DNA of 64,000 bases from positions 1-64,000 of the forward strand of contig JABDDU010000002.1 of NCBI GenBank assembly GCA_013287435.1, given 5' to 3'. Shown piece by piece: positions 16,956 to 25,800 of the stretch. Positions within the stretch are counted from its first letter, which is position 1; each line of letters starts with the position of its first letter. Position numbers and translations under genes: made by a program. The notes below the pieces were generated by a model that saw nothing but the letters and a program-made list of their open reading frames with translations, was not told the origin of the DNA and did no database searches. Origin of the DNA: Verrucomicrobiota bacterium. GTDB taxonomy: Bacteria; Pseudomonadota; Gammaproteobacteria; Coxiellales; Coxiellaceae.

Positions 16956-17130
16956 GTAACAGATCAGGCCTCGTTGTCTGATTTAGTAAAACGTCGAGTT
17001 TGAGATGATTTTTTGTAGTAAATTGAGTTGAAAGCGCAGGTGTACTTGATCGTACATCGAGCATTTCAACGAGATTTACTGCAAAAAAGCATCCAAAATC
17101 GGCGTTTCTATCTACGGAGTGATCTGTTAC
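16956..17130. mobile_element. IS66-like MITE, copy A (175 bp), with 8-bp target duplication
   Basis: Ends are GTAACAGATCA and its complement. The 8-bp direct repeat CTAAAAAC flanks it at 16948-16955 and 17131-17138. No ORF. IS66-family elements typically start with GTAA and produce 8-bp duplications, so an IS66-type transposase is the likely mobiliser. The right 23 bp provide the last codons and the stop of dnaQ. Confidence 0.92.
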
Positions 17131-17794
17131 CTAAAAACGCTTTATGCGCGGTTAATTCTTCCGTATTCGCCAGAATCACACGCAATGGATTTTTTGATCG
17201 TTTTAATTTTTCTGTGGTGGCCACAACGGCGTTTAATTTTTCTTCTGATGATTCATCGGCAAACAATTGCGTTTGTCCACCTGTCATCATCAAATACACT
17301 TCAGACAATAATGCCGCGTCAATTAATGCACCGTGCAAATCCCGATGTTTATTATTCACGCCATAACGCCGACACAAAGCATCTAACGTATTTTGCTGCC
17401 CGGGATGTTCGCGTCGCGCCATGACCAAAGTATCAATGACAGTGCAAAATTGCGTAATCGGTACACGGGATTTATTCACGCGCGCAAATTCCGCATTGAT
17501 AAAGCCTAAATCAAAAGGCGCGTTATGAATAATTAATTCTGCGCCATTTAAAAAAGCAAATAATTCATCGGCAATTTGATCAAACGTTGGTTTATCTTTT
17601 AAAAATGCTTCGGTAATGCCGTGCACTTTAACAGCACCCGCATCAATGACGCGCTTAGGATTAATATAATAATGAAAACGATTATTCGTGATGCGTCGAT
17701 TAATCATTTCCAAACAACCGATTTCAATTAATCGATGTCCTTTTTCAGGCGCTAATCCTGTTGTTTCTGTGTCTAAAATGATTTGTCGTGTCAT
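17108..17794 (-). CDS. dnaQ: DNA polymerase III epsilon (proofreading) subunit
   Basis: DnaQ is the 3'-5' exonuclease of the replicative polymerase. The ATG at 17794 (GAGAGAAA upstream) gives 228 residues. Exo I is LDTETTGL, Exo II IIHNAPFDLGFIN and Exo III HGALIDAALL, with the catalytic Asp/Glu/His residues present. The final residues GNRSLRR and the TAG stop come from MITE copy A. Removing the MITE plus one 8-bp duplication (183 bp, in frame) restores AHKAFLEKQGRSNIFF and a TAA at 16916-16918, which looks like a normal family tail. The tail belongs to the C-terminal segment that binds DnaE. Confidence 0.95.
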   Translation of the reverse strand: MTRQIILDTETTGLAPEKGHRLIEIGCLEMINRRITNNRFHYYINPKRVIDAGAVKVHGITEAFLKDKPTFDQIADELFAFLNGAELIIHNAPFDLGFINAEFARVNKSRVPITQFCTVIDTLVMARREHPGQQNTLDALCRRYGVNNKHRDLHGALIDAALLSEVYLMMTGGQTQLFADESSEEKLNAVVATTEKLKRSKNPLRVILANTEELTAHKAFLGNRSLRR

Positions 17795-17823
17795 TATTTT
17801 TCTCTCAAAAAGATGTGCGGAAA

Positions 17824-18270
17824 TCACAATTCATCAATTGCGCGATTGGCCAGGGCATCCGCAATATCATTTTCCGGATGATCACTATGTCCTTTGACCC
17901 AATGCCAAGTCACTTGATGACAAGCCACTTGTGCATCCAATTGTTCCCACAAATCTTTATTTTTCACAGGCTTTTTATCAGCCGTTTTCCAATCTCGCTT
18001 TTTCCAATTCGCCAACCATTTCATAATGCCATTGCGAACATACTGCGAATCTGTCGTAATTTCCACAACACATTCTCTTTTTAATGCAGACAACCCTTGA
18101 ATAGCCGCCATTAATTCCATGCGATTATTGGTGGTATGCAATTCCGCACCATACAATTCTTTTTCTTGTGTGCCATAACGCATCAATACACCCCAACCAC
18201 CGGGACCTGGATTTCCACGACAAGCGCCGTCAGTAAATAATTCGACTTTTTGGATTATTTTATTTCGCAT
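17824..18270 (-). CDS. rnhA: Ribonuclease HI
   Basis: RNase HI cleaves RNA in RNA-DNA hybrids. The 148-residue product is full length, with [18 protein letters not shown] (first catalytic Asp), [10 protein letters not shown] (Glu), [11 protein letters not shown] (Asp) and [15 protein letters not shown] (His and last Asp), plus the Trp-rich basic handle. It lies upstream of dnaQ, a pairing common in gammaproteobacteria, and overlaps the methyltransferase gene by 16 bp. Confidence 0.97.
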   Translation of the reverse strand: MRNKIIQKVELFTDGACRGNPGPGGWGVLMRYGTQEKELYGAELHTTNNRMELMAAIQGLSALKRECVVEITTDSQYVRNGIMKWLANWKKRDWKTADKKPVKNKDLWEQLDAQVACHQVTWHWVKGHSDHPENDIADALANRAIDEL

Positions 18271-18809
18271 GTACGAGCGTTTCCATAATTACGAATAAAG
18301 AGCGGTGTCATGCCAGAAATGTTTTTAGTTGCAACTAACATAAAAATTCCGCGCCACACTTTTTCATATTGGGTCATTTCAAAATCCAGTGCGCGCAAAC
18401 AGCGTTTTATTTTTCCTGGAGAATAACATTTTTTGGATCGATACCATAAACGCCACACACTCCACCGATTCAAATCAACAATAATAAGTTGACCATTAGG
18501 ACGCAACACGCGATAGGCCTCTTGTAATATATCCATTGCATCTTGTTTTGAATCGAATTGATGTAATAACAAAACAATATCAATCGCCTCCGATTGAATG
18601 GGCAAACAATCGGGATTTGCTTGAATAAACGATTTTCCGCACTGAGTGGTGACATGCGAGTCTAAAAAAAAGGTACGCATAAAACGTGCATTTTCGCTGA
18701 AACGTATAGTGTTAGGATCACCTATTTGCAATAAATCATAACCACGCATGTTTTTTAATACGCGATCCAGCGCTGCTTTTTCCCTGTCACGATTCACTTC
18801 AAAACTCAT
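18255..18809 (-). CDS. YafS-like SAM-dependent methyltransferase
   Basis: A 184-residue class I methyltransferase. The ATG at 18809 is chosen because upstream codons run into the GAACAGT repeat. Motif I is weak (LLQIGDPNT), motif II region is [16 protein letters not shown], then [12 protein letters not shown] and the typical [17 protein letters not shown]. In gammaproteobacteria a gene of this type (yafS) lies between gloB and rnhA, which fits here, though gloB is absent. Substrate unknown. Confidence 0.75.
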   Translation of the reverse strand: MSFEVNRDREKAALDRVLKNMRGYDLLQIGDPNTIRFSENARFMRTFFLDSHVTTQCGKSFIQANPDCLPIQSEAIDIVLLLHQFDSKQDAMDILQEAYRVLRPNGQLIIVDLNRWSVWRLWYRSKKCYSPGKIKRCLRALDFEMTQYEKVWRGIFMLVATKNISGMTPLFIRNYGNARTCEIK

Positions 18810-18826
18810 TTTTGCATTCCTATCAG

Positions 18827-18966
18827 CGAACAGTGAACAGTGAACAGTGAACAGTGAACAGTGTGATATTGTTAACCAATTATCGATTACTGACAACTAA
18901 TTACCGATCACTGATTACTGATCACTGATTACTGATCACTGATTACTGATCACTGATAACTGATAC
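18827..18966. repeat. GAACAGT array and CTGATCACTGATTA array between yafS-like gene and mltD
   Basis: 18827-18863 holds about five GAACAGT units; 18905-18966 holds about four 14-bp GATCACTGATTACT units ending CTGATAACTGATACC. Between them is 40 bp of unique sequence. Divergent promoters for both genes must lie around these arrays. Confidence 0.93.
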
Positions 18967-19042
18967 CTTACCACAAAAAACCTTTCCAAAAAATCAATGG
19001 GTTACGAAAAAAAGGTTGATTAACCCGCTTCCAGTCCGTAAC

Positions 19043-20362
19043 ATGTTTTACATGCGACACATGGTTCGGAAATTACTACTTATCACGACAATCATGTTGG
19101 GCTGGATTAATATGCCAGCGCAAGCATTTCTGTCATCTGACGATCAAAATCTGTGGCCTGTGATGTCTCAGCAGTTTAAAATTTCAACCAATGGTAAAAA
19201 TACTGATGTGCAGCGACAGGTGGATTGGGATCTGCGCAATCCCAAGTATATCCATATGCTGACTAAAAATGCGAAACCTTATCTTTACTATGTCTTTCAA
19301 GAAACCAAAAAGCTGCATCTACCCGCCGAACTGGCTCTGTTGCCTATGATAGAAAGCGATTATATTCCCTACGGCGATTCTGATCGAGGCGCGGTCGGTT
19401 TGTGGCAATTGATGCCTGACACCGCCTATAACTACGGCGTTAAAATGAATTATTTTTATGATGGTCGCCGCAGCACGACCGTTTCAACCAAAGTCGCTTT
19501 GACCTTTCTTTCGTATTTATATCAAGAATTTCACCACAATTGGTTGCTCGCATTGGCCGCTTATGATGCCGGACCTGGGACAGTAGCGGCCGCGATTAAA
19601 TATAATCGTGAACATGGAAGACCCACCGATTTTTGGGCATTACCTTTACCTAAAGAAACAGAAGCCTATATTCCCAAATTATTAGCGTTGGCAACCATCA
19701 TTCAGCATCCACATGCTTATGGAATTCATCTTGCATCCGTTCCTGATAAAGCGGTCACAAGCACCGTGACGATTACCAAAGAAATGAAATTAAAAACCAT
19801 TGCGCATCTGGCACACACTTCCGTAACAACAGTGAAAAAATTAAATCCCGCGTTGCGACGTTCAGTGACACCGCCGCATCAAATTGTTACGTTGGTGTTG
19901 CCCGCCAATGAGAAAAAAGTATTTGTAAAACGATTGGCTGTCCACAAAAAAATACAACGTGAAGTGGCGGAAAAAGATCTCAATCATTACACCGTCAAGC
20001 ACGGAGATTCACTGAGCAGTATTGCCGCGAAATTCAAAACAACGGTTGCGATACTTCAAAAAATAAATCAACTGCATAATGGATCGATCAAAATCAATCA
20101 AGCGTTATGGGTGCCGAAAATAATATCAGCAATAGATAGCCAAAAACCCATTAAAACGGTGCACGATAAAAGTAAGGTGCTCTCTAAGCGTACGAAAAAA
20201 TTAATTGCGCGCAATGAGCAATTATATATTGTCAAACGCGGCGATAATTTGCATAGACTTTCTGCTGAGTTTGATACGACAACGTATCATATTATGGAAC
20301 ATAATCATTTACATTCAGCAGACCTTCAAGTCGGCGAGCGTTTGTTGTTGCCGAATGCGTAG
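19043..20362 (+). CDS. mltD: Membrane-bound lytic murein transglycosylase D
   Basis: MltD cleaves peptidoglycan glycan strands to 1,6-anhydro ends. Possible ATG starts are 19043, 19052 and 19061; the first gives 439 residues. A signal peptide ends near MPAQA. The catalytic SLT domain has LPMIESDYIPYGDSDRGAVG with the essential Glu, then GLWQLMPDTAYNYG and LAAYDAGPGTV. Two LysM domains follow in the C-terminal third (HYTVKHGDSLSSIAAKF and LYIVKRGDNLHRLSAEF). No lipobox is evident. The gene is divergent from the rnhA block, as in relatives. Confidence 0.94.
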   Translation: MFYMRHMVRKLLLITTIMLGWINMPAQAFLSSDDQNLWPVMSQQFKISTNGKNTDVQRQVDWDLRNPKYIHMLTKNAKPYLYYVFQETKKLHLPAELALLPMIESDYIPYGDSDRGAVGLWQLMPDTAYNYGVKMNYFYDGRRSTTVSTKVALTFLSYLYQEFHHNWLLALAAYDAGPGTVAAAIKYNREHGRPTDFWALPLPKETEAYIPKLLALATIIQHPHAYGIHLASVPDKAVTSTVTITKEMKLKTIAHLAHTSVTTVKKLNPALRRSVTPPHQIVTLVLPANEKKVFVKRLAVHKKIQREVAEKDLNHYTVKHGDSLSSIAAKFKTTVAILQKINQLHNGSIKINQALWVPKIISAIDSQKPIKTVHDKSKVLSKRTKKLIARNEQLYIVKRGDNLHRLSAEFDTTTYHIMEHNHLHSADLQVGERLLLPNA

Positions 20363-20407
20363 TGAGTGTGAGTGTGAGTGTGAGTGTGAGTGTGAGTGTG
20401 AGTGTGA
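20363..20407. repeat. (GTGAGT)7 array after mltD
   Basis: The hexamer array begins directly after the mltD TAG. The sequence 20408-20528 is AT-rich with nothing recognised. Confidence 0.97.
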
Positions 20408-20528
20408 AAAAGAGTGTTCGATAATTCTAATTTCATTACAAATTCCTTAATATTTCATTAAATTCAGTTATTTTTCTTTTTTTAATGTTTTTTTTAATTT
20501 TCATTCTGTATGATGTTGCACTTCGTAA

Positions 20529-20903
20529 ATGCGCATTGACTTCGCTTTGAGCTATCAGGTGCGAGTGAATGTTGGGGTTACGGATGGTTTGAGGGGAGTG
20601 TGTGTGGCATGGATGCCACACCAAGCAAGCCTACACGGATGTATTCACGGCGTCTCCCCGAAAACCATCCTAACCACAACATTCCGAGCGAATGCAACAT
20701 TCAGCGAAGGTAACAGATCAGGCCTCGTTGTCTGATTTAGTAAAACGTCGAGTTTGAGATGATTTTTTGTAGTAAATTGAGTTGAAAGCGCAGGTGTACT
20801 TGATCGTACATCGAGCATTTCGACGAGATTTACTGCAAAAAAGCATCCAAAATCGGCGTTTCTATCTACGGAGTGATCTGTTACCAGCGAAGTCAATTCG
20901 CAT
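20529..20903. mobile_element. Hairpin MITE (second family), interrupted by a nested IS66-like MITE
   Basis: Outer ends ATGCGCATTGACTTCGCT and AGCGAAGTCAATTCGCAT are near-complementary. The inner part carries the family hairpin GTGTGGCAT-GG-ATGCCACAC and GTATTCACGGCGTCTCCCCG. Without the nested element it would be about 192 bp. Related copies are at 38932, 40280, 42560 and 47622. Confidence 0.88.
20710..20884. mobile_element. IS66-like MITE, copy B (175 bp), nested in the hairpin MITE
   Basis: Same length and nearly the same sequence as copy A. Flanked by 8-bp direct repeats CAGCGAAG at 20702-20709 and 20885-20892, the right copy being part of the host element's terminal repeat. This gives an order of events: hairpin MITE first, IS66-like MITE later. 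Confidence 0.95.
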
Positions 20904-20932
20904 TTAATAACAGAAATGATATGGGTGAAAAT

Positions 20933-21187
20933 ATGAAATACACTTGTTGCAGATTTTTTGGTAAAACAACGCATTTCGACGAGGCATTTCGTCGTGTTTT
21001 GGCTAATATGAGCGAGGGTAATTTTGCGCCCGCTAAAGATTTTTTAAAAAACGCCAACCCTAATAAACCGGGTCAAATCGCTGAAGTTAAAGCAAGGCTA
21101 TACGCTCATAAAACAATAGCAAGGGCGAAGCAAGCAGAAGCCTTACGCGGCACGAATAATGAGCAATCTTACCCAGGTTGCAAATAA
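20933..21187 (+). CDS. Small hypothetical protein
   Basis: An 84-residue protein from the ATG at 20933, which has GGGTGA five bases upstream; an ATG at 20921 would add four residues. It has no signal peptide or membrane segment. It is basic and helical, with FDEAFRRVLANMSEGN and QIAEVKARLYAHKTIARAKQ, and cysteines near both ends. I do not recognise a family. It sits alone behind a mobile-element nest, with 120 bp of AT-rich sequence to the next gene. A secreted effector is possible but unsupported. Confidence 0.5.
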   Translation: MKYTCCRFFGKTTHFDEAFRRVLANMSEGNFAPAKDFLKNANPNKPGQIAEVKARLYAHKTIARAKQAEALRGTNNEQSYPGCK

Positions 21188-21313
21188 TTTTTTTATGCCT
21201 GAAAACACGGCATTTTCAACGATTATATTTTTTTATACCAATTAAAATATATGACTAAAGCTACGTTACATACTATATCAATCTAAACCGACGAGACGCC
21301 ATCAACCGCGTCT

Positions 21314-22717
21314 CTATACTTCTTTCGTATCCGCCCTCAACATCTGCACACCATCTTCCTTTTTTAATCCAAAAAATACAACCGATGATAAAAAAGTAAT
21401 AATCCCCAATGCAAAAAACGCATCGTGAAACATGGCTGGCGTGAGTGATAATTTTTTACCAAGATGCGATGAATAAATACGCAGTAATATGGCACCCGCC
21501 GCAACACCCAAACTTTGCGCGAATATTTGCACGGTGCTGGTAATACTCGTCGATGCACTTAATTCCTCATCTTTAATTTCAGCCAATGCCAATGAGTTCA
21601 TCGCCGTATATTGCGCAGAAATAAAAATGCCGAAAATAAACGTGGTCAATGCGATCAAATAAAGCGGTGTTGCTGCAGTCAGCAATTCAAACGCCCACAT
21701 AACAAACCCCACTAAAAAAGTATTCACCAGTAAATATTTTTTATAACCCACTCTTCTTAATATTTTTATGGCCGTCATTTTCGAAAAAATAATACCGAGT
21801 GCAATGGGAATCATTAAAAGACCCGATAATTGCGCACTAAAACCAAACCCCACTTGCTGCATCAGCGGTAATAAAAAGGGAACGCCGCCAAAACCCAGTC
21901 GCGACAATAGATTTCCAAAAACAGAAACACGGAAGGTACGAATCCGAAATAATTCTATTCTAATAACAGGAAATGATTTTCGTTTTGCATAAAAAATATA
22001 GGCCATTAACATCGTGACTGCGATCAGCAGTCTCATCACCGATGCTTCTAAATCACGATTTGATTCACTCATTTCTGACAGTGAAAAACACACTATCGCC
22101 AAGCTACCAGCAAACAACATAAAACCTAAATAATCGAATGGGTGTGGATTTTTAGGCGCTATTTCTTGCAAACTGTGACTGGCCAGCAACACAACAAAAA
22201 TACCGACGGGAACATTGACCCAGAAAATCCATGGCCAGGATAAATGATCCACAATCACACCGCCCACAAAAGGTCCCATCATCACACCCAGCGAAACAAC
22301 AATAATGACGGTGTTCATTGCTTCAACCAATTCATACCGTTTAAAGGTGCGTGCGAGGATCAATCGGCTGAGCGAAATCATAAATGCGCCACCAATACCT
22401 TGAATAAAACGCATGATCACTAACTGAGGTAAAGAATAGGTATAACCACAAAAAAATGAGCTGACCGTAAATAACCCCAATGCGCCGATAAAAATATTTT
22501 TCGTCCCATATTTATCCGCCGTCCATCCGCTGATGGGAATAAAGATCGCAAGACTGAGCAAATAACTGATTAAGGCAATTTTGATATCAATGGGGCTGAC
22601 GTGAAACGTATGCGACATCGCTGGCACTGCCGTATTAATCACGTTTGAGTCCATCACATCCATAAATAATGCGATGGAAATAATGAACATGGTGAGGCGT
22701 TTGGTGGTGAAGAACAT
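21314..22717 (-). CDS. MFS drug exporter, 14-helix DHA2 (EmrB-like) family
   Basis: A 467-residue protein with about 14 hydrophobic segments. It shows DHA2 features: MDVMDSNVINTAVPAMSHTF in helix 1, GWTADKYGTKNIFIGAL (motif A loop), FIQGIGGAFM and the antiporter motif C region LGVMMGPFVGGVIVDH. Exports hydrophobic compounds by proton antiport in characterised members; the substrate here is unknown. Its ATG overlaps the stop of the upstream ATPase (TAATG), so the two genes are co-transcribed. Confidence 0.88.
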   Translation of the reverse strand: MFFTTKRLTMFIISIALFMDVMDSNVINTAVPAMSHTFHVSPIDIKIALISYLLSLAIFIPISGWTADKYGTKNIFIGALGLFTVSSFFCGYTYSLPQLVIMRFIQGIGGAFMISLSRLILARTFKRYELVEAMNTVIIVVSLGVMMGPFVGGVIVDHLSWPWIFWVNVPVGIFVVLLASHSLQEIAPKNPHPFDYLGFMLFAGSLAIVCFSLSEMSESNRDLEASVMRLLIAVTMLMAYIFYAKRKSFPVIRIELFRIRTFRVSVFGNLLSRLGFGGVPFLLPLMQQVGFGFSAQLSGLLMIPIALGIIFSKMTAIKILRRVGYKKYLLVNTFLVGFVMWAFELLTAATPLYLIALTTFIFGIFISAQYTAMNSLALAEIKDEELSASTSITSTVQIFAQSLGVAAGAILLRIYSSHLGKKLSLTPAMFHDAFFALGIITFLSSVVFFGLKKEDGVQMLRADTKEV

Positions 22718-23895
22718 TATGTCTCTCGGAAATATTCAGCGATGCCTTTTTGCCATGGATAAATCATGACATTACCTATTTTCTTTTTATGACTATCGTT
22801 GGAAAAACAAATTGATTCACAAGGACCGATTTCTTTTGAAATCATTTCAATTGCACGCAGATCGTCATGTCGCACTTCTGCTGTGCTTTTAATTTCAATT
22901 AATAATAATGGTTTTCCCGGTCTTTCGACGACCAAATCAATTTCAACGCCCGCGCCTGTCATTAAATACGAAAATTTATATTCCGGTTGAAAATAGGCTG
23001 CTAATTTTATGCATTCAGTGACGATAAAACTTTCAAATAAATCGCCATAATAACTGGTTCCAGATTTTGGCGTAACCCCCAACATACGAGCCAATGCGCG
23101 CGTGACTCCAACATCAAAAAAATAAAATTTTGGCGCAGACATCAAGCGTTTTCTAAATGAATGCCGGTAAGGTTCTATGATAAATGCTAATAACGTATCT
23201 TCTAACACAGAAAAATAATTTTTCACCGTTTTATCATCAACACCAACGTCTCTGGCGATATTTGAATAATTAATAATTTTCGCGTTGGATTGTGCGGCAA
23301 CTTCAAGAAATCGGCGAAAGGGGTCAAGATTTTTAATCAGTTGTTCCGCCCAAATTTCTTCTTTTAAATAAGTCAGTGTGTAAGCCTGTAAAAATTGTTG
23401 TTTATCCTGTTTTTTTTTGAAATTAAAAACACCGGGTAACAGGCCATATAACAGCGCTGACTGGAGATCAAATTGTTTTCCTAATTCCAGGTATGAGAAA
23501 GGATATAAATGATACACAAATGCTCTGCCCGCCAATAAATTCACGCCAGCTAATTTTAATTTTCGAGCGCTGGATCCCGTTAAAATAAAATATTTATGGC
23601 ATTTTTTCGTTTCAATCAGTAAATGAACCACATCGAGCAATTTAGGCACTTTTTGAATTTCATCAATAATGACGTATTTTTCTTGCAACGACATTGCCTC
23701 AACAATGGCAACCAATTCCATGGGATTGCGCGCAAATCGATCTTCAATGGTGGTGTCGAGTAAATTAATGTAAGTAGTTTCAGTGGTGTTAATTTTATAG
23801 GTACTTTCTACCAGCGTACTTTTACCCACACCGCGCGCGCCAAATAAAAATAAGCTATATTCCTTAGAGAGTACCAGTAATCGTTTTTGCAGCAT
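22717..23895 (-). CDS. AAA ATPase with DUF4143/nuclease-like C-terminus
   Basis: A 392-residue COG1373-type protein. An AAA domain has Walker A GARGVGKST (about 19-27) and Walker B YVIIDEIQ, with a sensor-1 FILTGSSAR. A winged-helix segment follows (NYSNIARDVGVDDKTVKNYF), then a C-terminal domain with VEIDLVVERPGKPLLLIEIK, which reads as the E-D...ExK pattern of PD-(D/E)XK nucleases. The biological role of the family is unsettled; it is mobile and patchily distributed. It is one of three such genes in this window, and its 5' flank carries a perfect inverted repeat. Confidence 0.85.
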   Translation of the reverse strand: MLQKRLLVLSKEYSLFLFGARGVGKSTLVESTYKINTTETTYINLLDTTIEDRFARNPMELVAIVEAMSLQEKYVIIDEIQKVPKLLDVVHLLIETKKCHKYFILTGSSARKLKLAGVNLLAGRAFVYHLYPFSYLELGKQFDLQSALLYGLLPGVFNFKKKQDKQQFLQAYTLTYLKEEIWAEQLIKNLDPFRRFLEVAAQSNAKIINYSNIARDVGVDDKTVKNYFSVLEDTLLAFIIEPYRHSFRKRLMSAPKFYFFDVGVTRALARMLGVTPKSGTSYYGDLFESFIVTECIKLAAYFQPEYKFSYLMTGAGVEIDLVVERPGKPLLLIEIKSTAEVRHDDLRAIEMISKEIGPCESICFSNDSHKKKIGNVMIYPWQKGIAEYFRET

Positions 23896-23899
23896 ATCG

Positions 23900-23956
23900 T
23901 AATCTCGGAGTCTATTCCGAATATGTCGTGCAAATCCGGAGTCATATCCGAGATTA
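23900..23956. promoter_or_regulatory. Inverted repeat TAATCTCGGA/TCCGAGATTA upstream of the DUF4143 ATPase
   Basis: Ten-base perfect arms at 23900-23909 and 23947-23956, with further imperfect symmetry inside (GAGTCTATTCCGAA / TCCGGAGTCATATC). It lies just upstream of the ATPase start. It could be an operator or a recombination scar; no known regulator is proposed. Confidence 0.55.
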
Positions 23957-23967
23957 AAGCATATCCA

Positions 23968-24732
23968 TCACTCCCGCGCAATCATCCGAATCGCTGCTTG
24001 CGCCGTCGGCATCACGAGCATGTCAGACACATTCACGTGAGGGGGGCGTGTGGCACAGTATAAAACAGCGTCGGCGATATCATGGGCGGTGAGTGGATCG
24101 AATCCTTCATAAATAGCATCTGCTTTTTTTTGATCGCCCTTAAAACGCACGACACTAAAGTTGGTTTCCACAGCGCCCGGCGAAACTTCACTCACTCGAA
24201 TTTTTGTGCCGAAGAGATCCATACGCAAACCTTCCGACAATGCTTTGACCGCATGCTTTGTCGCACAATACACAACACCGGTTGGATATAACGAACGTCC
24301 GGCAATGGAGCCAATATTAATAATATGTCCGGAATTTTTAGCGATCATGGTCGGCAAAATTTCGCGCGTCATATACAATAAGCCTTTCACGTTAGTATCA
24401 ATCATCGCTTCCCAATCTTGTACATTTGCTTCATGAATCGCCTCTGATCCTGCGGCCAATCCCGCGTTATTCAGCAATATATCGATCTGTTTAAATTTTT
24501 CAGGTAAAGCCGCTAATTGTTTTTTTATGTCTGTATAATCACGCACATCTACTTTTAATACGTGAATTTCAGTGTTAAAGGTTGTTTTTAATTTTTCAGC
24601 GAGGTTTTCAATAAGTTCTTTGCGCCGTGCGCATAAAATTAAGGTTGCACCCGCTTTTGCAAATTGTTCAGCGCAGGCTTCGCCAATGCCGCTCGAAGCA
24701 CCGGTGATTAAAATGGTTTTGTTTTTTAGCAT
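23968..24732 (-). CDS. Short-chain dehydrogenase/reductase (YdfG-like)
   Basis: A 254-residue classical SDR: cofactor motif TGASSGIGEA (about 9-18) with following CARR typical of NADP binding, LLNNAGLA, catalytic Ser in INIGSIAGRS and YCATK (YxxxK). It resembles the YdfG group acting on serine and 3-hydroxy acids, but the exact substrate cannot be set. It is divergent from folD with a 75-bp gap, which must contain both promoters. Confidence 0.87.
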   Translation of the reverse strand: MLKNKTILITGASSGIGEACAEQFAKAGATLILCARRKELIENLAEKLKTTFNTEIHVLKVDVRDYTDIKKQLAALPEKFKQIDILLNNAGLAAGSEAIHEANVQDWEAMIDTNVKGLLYMTREILPTMIAKNSGHIINIGSIAGRSLYPTGVVYCATKHAVKALSEGLRMDLFGTKIRVSEVSPGAVETNFSVVRFKGDQKKADAIYEGFDPLTAHDIADAVLYCATRPPHVNVSDMLVMPTAQAAIRMIARE

Positions 24733-24807
24733 TCGTGCTCCTAGCCCGATTCATTTCGTAACGATTTCGCGTATAATCTTATCTTATACCGAAAAATAGG
24801 CAACAAA

Positions 24808-25653
24808 ATGTCAGCTAAAATTCTTGATGGTTGCGCAATGGCAGAAAAAATCAAAGCGGAAGTTTCGGAAATAGTCCTTGCGCGCAAAAAAAATAATTTG
24901 CCCACCCCTGGTTTGGCGGTCATTTTAGTCGGCAATAATCCTGCTTCGCAAACGTATGTCAAACATAAACGCAATGCCTGCGAAGCCGTCGGGATTTTTT
25001 CACGCTTTCATCAGTTACCTGAAAATACTGATCAAACTACATTGGAAAAATTAATTGATACACTCAATCATGATCCAAAAATTCACGGCATTTTATTGCA
25101 ATTACCACTGCCTTCGCATTTATCACCAGATGATTTATTGGAAAAAATAGACCCGAAAAAAGATGTGGATGGATTTCATCCTTATAATTTAGGCAGATTA
25201 GCACAGCGTCGCCCGTTATTGCGTCCCTGCACGCCGTACGGCGTCATGACCTTATTAAAGACAACGGGTGAAAATCTGTCGGGAAAAAATGCGGTTGTGA
25301 TTGGTGCGTCAAATATTGTTGGGCGACCAATGGCGCTGGAATTATTATTGGCAAAATGCACGGTCACGGTTTGTCATCGTTTTACGCGTGATTTATCACA
25401 AATAATTTCAAACGCTGATATTTTAGTGTCAGCAACCGGGCATTACGGACTCATTCAAAGCGATCGGATCAAAATCGGCGCGATTGTGATTGATGTTGGT
25501 TTTAGTCGATTAAATAATGGCAAAATCACGGGCGATATTGATTTCGACACAGCTTGCTTGAGAGCAAGTTGGATCACACCGGTTCCGGGCGGTGTGGGGC
25601 CTATGACGGTTGCGACATTATTGCAGAATACGCTGATGGCAGCGGAAAAATAG
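24808..25653 (+). CDS. folD: Bifunctional 5,10-methylene-THF dehydrogenase/cyclohydrolase
   Basis: FolD interconverts 5,10-methylene-THF and 10-formyl-THF for one-carbon metabolism. The 281-residue product has [14 protein letters not shown] with the catalytic Lys, [21 protein letters not shown], the NADP site [16 protein letters not shown] and the C-terminal [18 protein letters not shown]. Full length. Confidence 0.97.
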   Translation: MSAKILDGCAMAEKIKAEVSEIVLARKKNNLPTPGLAVILVGNNPASQTYVKHKRNACEAVGIFSRFHQLPENTDQTTLEKLIDTLNHDPKIHGILLQLPLPSHLSPDDLLEKIDPKKDVDGFHPYNLGRLAQRRPLLRPCTPYGVMTLLKTTGENLSGKNAVVIGASNIVGRPMALELLLAKCTVTVCHRFTRDLSQIISNADILVSATGHYGLIQSDRIKIGAIVIDVGFSRLNNGKITGDIDFDTACLRASWITPVPGGVGPMTVATLLQNTLMAAEK

Positions 25654-25797
25654 TGAGTGTGAGTGTGAGTGTGAGTGTGAGTGTGAGTAAATATTAAATC
25701 TAAAATTTGCAATGTCAAATCCAAAAATTAAATAATAAAAAATATAAATTTTAAACCGTACCTCTGACACTCACACCGATAACTCACACTCACACTA
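25654..25797. repeat. GTGAGT array plus ~100-bp composite element between folD and htpG
   Basis: (GTGAGT)6 begins after the folD TAG, followed by an AT-rich core (about 25690-25756), CCTCTGACACTCACACCGAT and ACTCACACTCACAC. The arms are complementary and could fold into a long hairpin between convergent genes. The core is nearly identical to 7754-7850. Confidence 0.93.
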
Positions 25798-25800
25798 TTC

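Noticed and set aside
17028..17424. ORFs on the plus strand across MITE copy A and dnaQ
   Set aside because: They lie antisense to dnaQ and begin in a non-coding MITE; no protein-like composition.
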